Part shown: positions 7,694 to 11,635 of the stretch, one piece after another | Numbering within the stretch: the stretch's first letter is position 1 | Layout of the letters: the number at the start of each line of letters is the position of its first letter | Source of the DNA: GCA-003244245 sp036501085 | Lineage (GTDB): Bacteria; Actinomycetota; Actinomycetes; Mycobacteriales; Pseudonocardiaceae | Direction of reading: 5' to 3' | NCBI GenBank assembly: GCA_036501085.1 | Contig: DASYAZ010000149.1 | Coordinates: 1 to 11,635 of the forward strand | Length of the DNA stretch: 11,635 bases | Program-made: the position numbers and the translations under genes | The notes under the pieces: generated by a model | Told to the model about the DNA's origin: nothing | Seen by the model: only the letters and a program-made list of their open reading frames with translations | Databases searched by the model: none

Positions 7694-7714
7694 CGGTCGG
7701 ATCGCGAACGACCG
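7694..7714 (-). terminator. Small hairpin downstream of the GNAT gene
   Basis: CGGTCG (7694-7699) and CGACCG (7709-7714) form a 6-bp stem with a 9-nt loop, 21 nt beyond the stop of the minus-strand acetyltransferase. It is a weak terminator candidate without a U-tract. Confidence 0.25.
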
Positions 7715-7735
7715 TGGCGCTGCTCGCTCTCTGCG

Positions 7736-8290
7736 TCAGGAAATCAGCTCACGATGCTGTGACCACTCATTGGCCAGTACCGAGTACAGCAGACTGTCCC
7801 GCCATTGACCGTTAGTATAGACGTGATCACGGATGCGGCCTTCGTAGGTCATGCCAAGCCGGCGCGCGATCGCAATCGAGGCCGCGTTGTCCGGTCCCAT
7901 TGCGGCCGATATTCGGTGCAGTTTGAGATCTCGAAAGCCGTAGTCCACCAAGGTGAGTACGGCGTCGGTGGCATATCCGTGACCCCAATAGTCAGCAGCG
8001 ATAGCGTAACCGAGTTTGGCTGCTTGAACCCCGTCTAACCCGAGGCGAGCGAAGCCTACTACGCCACCATCCACAATATCTACTGCCAGATAGTATTCGC
8101 TTCGCGGCTCCTGTTTCGCCCGATTGAGAATCCCGTTCAGCATCTCCATTGCTAGCTCGCGAGAGCGCGCATCGAAAGAGAGTGATTCGGTCACCCGATC
8201 GTCCCCTACCACCGCTAATGCCCGATCAAGGTCGCTTGAACAGAATTCTCTGAGAATGACTTGTGAGCCGCTTAGCTGAATCGGATACAT
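7736..8290 (-). CDS. GNAT-family N-acetyltransferase, RimJ/RimL-like
   Basis: The 184-residue product fits the single-domain GNAT fold that transfers acetyl from acetyl-CoA to an amine. The opening VILREFCSSDLDRAL (11-25) is typical of RimJ/RimL-type members. The acetyl-CoA motif A reads GYAIAADYWGHGYATDAV (94-111; Q/RxxGxG/A region YWGHGYA), and NAASIAIARRLGMTYEGRIR (135-154) is the conserved motif B helix. The substrate cannot be told; family members act on ribosomal protein termini, antibiotics and other amines. ATG 8290 lies 8 nt after the regulator gene's stop, so the two probably share a transcript. Codon use is visibly less G/C-rich (for example GAATTC and AGAGAGTGATTC stretches) than in carB-coaBC, hinting at acquisition. 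Confidence 0.9.
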   Translation of the reverse strand: MYPIQLSGSQVILREFCSSDLDRALAVVGDDRVTESLSFDARSRELAMEMLNGILNRAKQEPRSEYYLAVDIVDGGVVGFARLGLDGVQAAKLGYAIAADYWGHGYATDAVLTLVDYGFRDLKLHRISAAMGPDNAASIAIARRLGMTYEGRIRDHVYTNGQWRDSLLYSVLANEWSQHRELIS

Positions 8291-8298
8291 AAGAGTTG

Positions 8299-9600
8299 CT
8301 ACCTCGCCAGCACGCGAACGGGTGTGAGCGCGTAGCTTTCGATGCGCTCTTGGAGATCGCGGGCTGTGGCACTGGTTGGTGTTTGGTTGAGCGCCCGGTG
8401 CACTCGATTCACCGAGTGAACGACCCCGTTGATTCGCTGTTCTGAGGGCAGATCGAGCACAGGCGCGAGTGCATCAGCGGCGCCATCGACCTCACCTCGG
8501 CCGATCCGTGCGATGGCCAGTGCGGCATGTGAGCCAGCAGCGTCACCGAACGCCCAGTGTGGATCAGCCGGGTTGGAGTAGGCGTCGACGGCCTGACGGG
8601 CGTAGTCGTCGGCAGCTGAGGACTCGTCAGGTAGCCATGCCAAGGCATCGGCGGCAAAGTAAAGTTGCCGGGGCCTGCTGAATGTGGCGATTCCGCCCAT
8701 CTCATCCAATTCGTTCGGGTGCACCTGGTCCCAGGCTTGCTCGGCGCGTTCGATCGCCCCACGGGCCTGCTCGCCGTTGCCTAGGATCGCCCATGCCCGC
8801 GCCACGCTTGCGGCCAGCCACACCGTTGTTGTGTTGCCCGCTCGTTGGGCGTAAGCGTCCCCGCGCTGGGCGTAACGGATGCTGTCATGAGGTCGCCGCG
8901 CCCAGTAACAGATCAAGGATTGAAGGCCGGATATCCAGGCACGCAACCCATCATGGTCAGCCTGCTCGGCGCACAGCCACGCGGTGCGTGACTGCGCCAG
9001 TGCGGCATGCGGATCGGCCAGGTCATGTGACGCTTTGGCAAGTAGTCCGCCGAGCACCGCGCTCAGAAAATAGAGCTGACGAGCGTGGGTCGGCCGCTGT
9101 GGCCGTTCCAGCAGGCTGAATACCGTCTCTTGACCGGAGACCAGGTGACCGAGAATCTCTGGCAGCGGCCGCGCCGGATAAGCGCGCACCAAGTCTCGCA
9201 CCTCGTCGTGGACCAATTGCAGCGACTCGTCCGACAACGTCTGAAGACTCGTCAGGAATCGCCGTGCCCGGTCGGCCGCCACGGTGAGCACCTCCGACGC
9301 CTCTGTACCACGCTTTGGCTCGTCGACAATGGGGAGATGACCGAGAGTACAGGGACCCAGCAGCTCATCGACTGGCCGGTTGAAGGTGTACTGGAGCGCC
9401 CGGCGGGTAGCTGGATTAGGTCGGTTGCCGGTTCGCTCGCCTCGAGCCAGGCGTCCCAGATGACGGCCGCTGAGCGAGATGCGGATGTCCTCGTGACTGT
9501 TAGCCGTCTTCACCACCAGATCGGCTGCCTCGTCCCAGGACAGCTGCCGCTGACGCACCAGCGCTTCCAGCAGAGTCCGTGGCGCTGGCTGCTCAGCCAT
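8299..9600 (-). CDS. Helix-turn-helix regulator with C-terminal TPR-like solenoid
   Basis: A 433-residue protein of the kind common in actinomycetes: an N-terminal XRE-like DNA-binding domain and a long helical-repeat sensor. The DNA-binding part spans about residues 8-82 (LSWDEAADLVV, then LSGRHLGRLARGER, then NPATRRALQYTFNRPVDELL). The rest is Ala-rich paired helices with TPR flavour, for example AALAQSRTAWLCAEQ, DSIRYAQRGDAYAQRAG and GAIERAEQAWDQ. Proteins like this usually control neighbouring biosynthetic or peptide-linked genes, but the ligand here is unknown. ATG 9600 is backed by a strong purine-rich ribosome-binding site (GGAGAGGAGA just upstream). It is divergent from the 102-residue gene/peptide/methyltransferase cassette and precedes the GNAT gene, so it may regulate either side. 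Confidence 0.88.
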   Translation of the reverse strand: MAEQPAPRTLLEALVRQRQLSWDEAADLVVKTANSHEDIRISLSGRHLGRLARGERTGNRPNPATRRALQYTFNRPVDELLGPCTLGHLPIVDEPKRGTEASEVLTVAADRARRFLTSLQTLSDESLQLVHDEVRDLVRAYPARPLPEILGHLVSGQETVFSLLERPQRPTHARQLYFLSAVLGGLLAKASHDLADPHAALAQSRTAWLCAEQADHDGLRAWISGLQSLICYWARRPHDSIRYAQRGDAYAQRAGNTTTVWLAASVARAWAILGNGEQARGAIERAEQAWDQVHPNELDEMGGIATFSRPRQLYFAADALAWLPDESSAADDYARQAVDAYSNPADPHWAFGDAAGSHAALAIARIGRGEVDGAADALAPVLDLPSEQRINGVVHSVNRVHRALNQTPTSATARDLQERIESYALTPVRVLAR

Positions 9601-9632
9601 CAGTCAGTCTCCTCTCCGCGGTGACCAACCCG

Positions 9633-9661
9633 ACAATTCCGCCTGGCGTGTGGTGGTGCAA
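9633..9661 (-). promoter_or_regulatory. Candidate promoter of the HTH/TPR regulator
   Basis: On the minus strand TTGCAC (9656-9661) is followed after 17 nt by AATTGT (9633-9638), giving a start site near 9626 and a leader of about 26 nt before ATG 9600. Both hexamers are imperfect matches, so confidence is low. Confidence 0.3.
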
Positions 9662-9666
9662 GCACC
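9655..9666. promoter_or_regulatory. Small palindrome GGTGC-AA-GCACC, possible operator
   Basis: A 5-bp inverted repeat with a 2-nt centre overlaps the candidate -35 of the regulator gene. Its position suits autoregulation, but a repeat this short can occur by chance and no second copy was seen in the region. Confidence 0.25.
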
Positions 9667-9905
9667 TGGTCCAGAGATGTCCGGTAGTGGTCCGACGCTG
9701 TCCAACCCCGGGCGTCGCATGGTCACAGCGAGTAACGAAACTCTTGGTGGCATGTGGACAGCTCGGGCAGGTGAGGTGAACAGCGATCCGTAGCCGGAGC
9801 GGCCGATTCGACTCACGGTGGGGCCGGGGTGTGCACCGACGGCCTTCGGCTCCGCCGTGTCCCACGTGACCGTACGGGTGGAGTGATGCGGTCTGAACGC
9901 TCCGA

Positions 9906-9911
9906 GTGAGG
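9906..9911 (+). promoter_or_regulatory. Ribosome-binding site that selects ATG 9918
   Basis: GTGAGG at 9906-9911 lies six bases before ATG 9918. The alternative in-frame GTG at 9906 is part of this site and has only GC-rich non-SD sequence before it, so ATG 9918 is preferred. Confidence 0.55.
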
Positions 9912-9917
9912 TATCGA

Positions 9918-10226
9918 ATGCAGACTGACAGCCCGGATCTGGTGATCGCCAAACGGTTACTCGATCACCTGAAGGTGCTTGGATTCCAGTTCCAGCGCAC
10001 TGCCCAAGGGGAGGATGGGGCGCTGGTGGGATACCGGATAAGTGATGACTACCTGGATCTCATCCACCTCGAAGGATTTAGTCGAGATTGCTTTGCTTGG
10101 CGAAAGCGCTCATCATCGCTGATCGTTCCAGGGAGCGGGCTAATCGAAAGAAGTACGGAAGGTGGCGCGCTTGATGTGATCAACGAAGTGCTGACGTGGC
10201 AGGCCGCAATCGGGATCCGGTCATGA
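9918..10226 (+). CDS. 102-residue protein of unknown function, first gene of peptide/methyltransferase cassette
   Basis: I do not recognise this family. The protein is soluble, with no signal peptide or membrane segment. It starts with an amphipathic helix (DLVIAKRLLDHLKVLGF, 7-23), then a probable beta region (GALVGYRISDDYLDLIHLEG, 34-53), a distinctive patch SRDCFAWRKRSSSLIVPGSG (55-74) containing the only Cys (58), and a last helix DVINEVLTW (86-94). It ends 15 nt before the start of the 43-residue peptide gene and is on the same strand, so the three genes probably form one transcript. A role in peptide binding, regulation or self-protection is possible but unsupported. The real-gene call rests on a sensible ribosome-binding site, operon-like spacing and a protein-like composition. 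Confidence 0.75.
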   Translation: MQTDSPDLVIAKRLLDHLKVLGFQFQRTAQGEDGALVGYRISDDYLDLIHLEGFSRDCFAWRKRSSSLIVPGSGLIERSTEGGALDVINEVLTWQAAIGIRS

Positions 10227-10241
10227 CGGTGGTGAGATACG

Positions 10242-10373
10242 ATGGCTGACGGTCAACATGAAGACAAGAGCGACCGTGATGGACACGAGAAGAGTTACGA
10301 TCACTCGAAGACCAAAGATGTGAGAGAATCCGGCGGCGGTAAACACGATAAGGACGACAAGGACAGTAAATGA
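10242..10373 (+). CDS. 43-residue highly charged Asp/Lys/His peptide, candidate RiPP (imiditide-like) precursor
   Basis: A short gene starting at ATG 10242 with GGTGAG (10231-10236) five bases upstream. It ends in TGA 10371-10373, overlapping the methyltransferase ATG at 10370. The peptide begins MADGQHEDKSDRDGHEKSYD and ends GGGKHDKDDKDSK. It has 10 Asp, 8 Lys, 3 Glu, 4 His, 2 Arg, 5 Ser and 5 Gly, one Tyr, no Cys, and only one aliphatic residue larger than Ala (Val27), so it cannot form a hydrophobic core. Asp-Gly pairs occur at 3-4 and 13-14; Asp-Ser at 41-42. Only 24 of 43 codons end in G or C, unlike the housekeeping genes. Translational coupling to a PIMT-type methyltransferase with a RiPP-type C-terminus suggests it is that enzyme's substrate, with an Asp methylated and turned into an aspartimide. 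The alternative is a small acidic-basic disordered protein of other function. Confidence 0.75.
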   Translation: MADGQHEDKSDRDGHEKSYDHSKTKDVRESGGGKHDKDDKDSK

Positions 10374-11503
10374 CTGATGTCGGCTCATCGTTGTGGGAGG
10401 AACTGTTCGGTGAGATACCGCGCAGAGACTTCATTCCGGACACCATCTGGATCGACGACGATTCCGGGGATGCGCTCGTGGCGTTGTCCAAACAGACTGA
10501 TCCCGATCGCTGGCACGCCGCTGTGGCCGCGAATGCGCCCATCGTCACACAAGTCGACTTCGGAGAAGTGCGTTCTGGTCAGGCGGGTAGCGTTCCGTCC
10601 AGCTCGTGTAGCCAGCCCAGCATCGTCGCGGATATGCTGGAAGCTCTGGACGTGCTTCCCGGGCAGTCGGTGTTAGAGATCGGCACCGGCACCGGCTGGA
10701 ACGCAGCATTATTATCGCGCCTGGTCGGTCGGCAAGGCCGGGTGGTCACGATCGAAGTGGATCCCCGCTTGGCGCAAGGCGCCTGCCACTCACTCACCAA
10801 CGTGGGGTGCCACCCGCTCGTGATTACTGGAGATGGCCTCGCTGGATGTCCGTCTGGGGCTCCATACGACCGGGTGATCTCCACCGCCGCGGTTCGCGAG
10901 GCGGTACCCCGTGCCTGGCTCGATCAGCTTCGCCCGGGAGGACGGCTGGTCACTCCATGGGGAACGGACTGGTCCAACGGCGTCATGCTGACCCTCGACC
11001 TCACCGGCAGCGGCGTGGCCGGCGGCCGGTTCGCTGGTGACCTGGCGTTCATGCGTATTCGCAGCCAGCGCCGGGCGCTGTACGGCTGGCAGCCGGGAGT
11101 CGAGGATCTCGAGAATGCTCACACCAGCACCACCGAGTGCCGCGGGAGCGACCTGGATCGAATGCTGAACCCTGCCAAGGGCAGATTCGCCATCGGTGCC
11201 CGCCTTGCGTCCTGCTGCCTCGTGATCGGGTGGGATCAACATGGCGAACTCCATCACACCTTGGAGTTGGACGATGGAGCAACGAAGTCGTGGGCGCATC
11301 TGGACGCCAATCTCAATGATCCGGCTCCGTTCACAGTGCGCCAACTCGGGTCGCGCACGTTGTGGGACGAGGTCGAAGCCGCTTACGCCTGGTGGTACGA
11401 GCAAGGGGAGCCGGGGCCCGACCGGTTCGGCTTCCACAGCGACCAGGGGCGCCAGTGGGTCTGGCTGGACGAGCCCACCAACGTGGTCCGCCGGCTGATC
11501 TGA
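10370..11503 (+). CDS. PCMT/PIMT-type O-methyltransferase of the RiPP-associated class
   Basis: A 377-residue SAM-dependent carboxyl O-methyltransferase related to protein L-isoaspartyl methyltransferase but longer than the ~210-residue repair enzyme. The N-terminus has EIPRRDFIPDTIW (15-27), as in RiPP-linked homologues. SSSCSQPSIVADML (77-90) corresponds to the substrate-side loop of PIMTs. SAM motif I is SVLEIGTGTGWNAALL (100-115), then VVTIEVDP (125-132), GDGLAG (154-159), YDRVISTAAV (166-175) and LRPGGRLVTPWG (187-198). A further ~180 residues follow, ending with LWDEVEAAYAWWYEQGEPGP (331-350), DRFGF and WVWLDEP (363-369). This C-terminal region characterises PIMT homologues found with lasso peptides, graspetides, lanthipeptides and imiditides. 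The ATG overlaps the stop of the 43-residue peptide gene. No ATP-grasp, LanM or lasso gene is present in the window, so a stand-alone enzyme is the simplest reading. Confidence 0.9.
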   Translation: MTDVGSSLWEELFGEIPRRDFIPDTIWIDDDSGDALVALSKQTDPDRWHAAVAANAPIVTQVDFGEVRSGQAGSVPSSSCSQPSIVADMLEALDVLPGQSVLEIGTGTGWNAALLSRLVGRQGRVVTIEVDPRLAQGACHSLTNVGCHPLVITGDGLAGCPSGAPYDRVISTAAVREAVPRAWLDQLRPGGRLVTPWGTDWSNGVMLTLDLTGSGVAGGRFAGDLAFMRIRSQRRALYGWQPGVEDLENAHTSTTECRGSDLDRMLNPAKGRFAIGARLASCCLVIGWDQHGELHHTLELDDGATKSWAHLDANLNDPAPFTVRQLGSRTLWDEVEAAYAWWYEQGEPGPDRFGFHSDQGRQWVWLDEPTNVVRRLI

Positions 11504-11512
11504 GCTCGGCGA

Positions 11513-11576
11513 GCCGTGAGCTCGACGCCATGGACGTTCCCGTTGGGACTCGGGGCGCTGGCGTCGAGCTCACGGC
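11513..11576. terminator. 18-bp perfect inverted repeat after the methyltransferase
   Basis: GCCGTGAGCTCGACGCCA (11513-11530) is exactly complementary to 11559-11576, with a 28-nt loop, beginning 10 nt after the methyltransferase stop. It has the same long-stem, long-loop, no-T-tract form as the hairpin after coaBC, so it probably ends the peptide/methyltransferase transcript. The last 59 bases after it show no supported gene. Confidence 0.7.
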
Positions 11577-11635
11577 GCCCGGTACCCCGAGGGGGTTGGG
11601 CGAGTAGATCAAATGGCGCGCGTGGGGTGGGGGGA

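Larger units (their letters stand above)
9601..9917. other. Divergent intergenic region between regulator and peptide cassette
   Basis: About 317 bases with no convincing gene. It should hold the promoters of both divergent transcripts and the regulator's binding sites. It contains a candidate minus-strand promoter (9633-9661) and an overlapping small palindrome (9655-9666). No clear promoter for the rightward cassette was found. Several short frames cross it, including a Cys/His-containing minus-strand one (9593-9952), but start signals and codon use are poor. Confidence 0.6.

Noticed and set aside
9579..9779. 66-residue plus-strand open frame between the divergent genes
   Set aside because: Overlaps the regulator's start and ribosome-binding region on the other strand; no ribosome-binding site and no recognisable fold.
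11613..11635. ATG at 11613 open to the end of the window
   Set aside because: Only seven codons are visible, the upstream sequence has no good ribosome-binding site, and nothing supports a gene.
1..11635. CRISPR array, insertion sequence or other transposase
   Set aside because: No regularly spaced repeats, no transposase-like frame and no paired terminal repeats were found.

Overview
The window is a stretch of high-GC actinobacterial chromosome. The gene order carB-pyrF-mihF-gmk-rpoZ-coaBC, the actinobacteria-only nucleoid factor mihF, frequent GTG starts and strong G/C third-position bias all point that way. Protein style would suit Pseudonocardiales, but that family-level placement is a guess.

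Bases 1-6384 are a conserved housekeeping block read left to right: the 3' nine-tenths of carB (carbamoyl-phosphate synthase large subunit), pyrF (OMP decarboxylase), mihF (integration host factor), gmk (guanylate kinase), rpoZ (RNA polymerase omega) and coaBC (CoA biosynthesis). Together they serve pyrimidine and purine nucleotide supply, transcription, nucleoid structure and CoA synthesis. Several junctions carry strong inverted repeats at or over stop codons. Two of them, carB/pyrF and mihF/gmk, place the next start codon inside the hairpin loop. A long hairpin over the coaBC stop closes the block. metK, which commonly follows coaBC in actinobacteria, is not next.

Bases 6385-9600 are accessory: a convergent minus-strand class I methyltransferase, a broken NAD(P)-binding oxidoreductase remnant with a frameshift, and a minus-strand pair made of a helix-turn-helix/TPR-type regulator followed 8 nt later by a GNAT acetyltransferase. 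The pseudogene and the looser base composition of the GNAT gene suggest a region of turnover.

Bases 9601-11576 hold the most interesting part. Divergent from the regulator lies a compact plus-strand cassette: a 102-residue protein of unknown function, a 43-residue extremely charged Asp/Lys/His peptide absent from ordinary ORF-length cut-offs, and a 377-residue PCMT/PIMT-type O-methyltransferase. The methyltransferase start overlaps the peptide stop (ATGA). It has the extra C-terminal region with the W/G-P/W-L-D pattern seen in RiPP-associated PIMT homologues. The pair resembles a minimal aspartimide-forming RiPP cluster of the imiditide type, with the 43-mer as precursor. An 18-bp perfect inverted repeat just after the methyltransferase probably ends the transcript. 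The imiditide assignment is inference from architecture and motifs and was not tested here.
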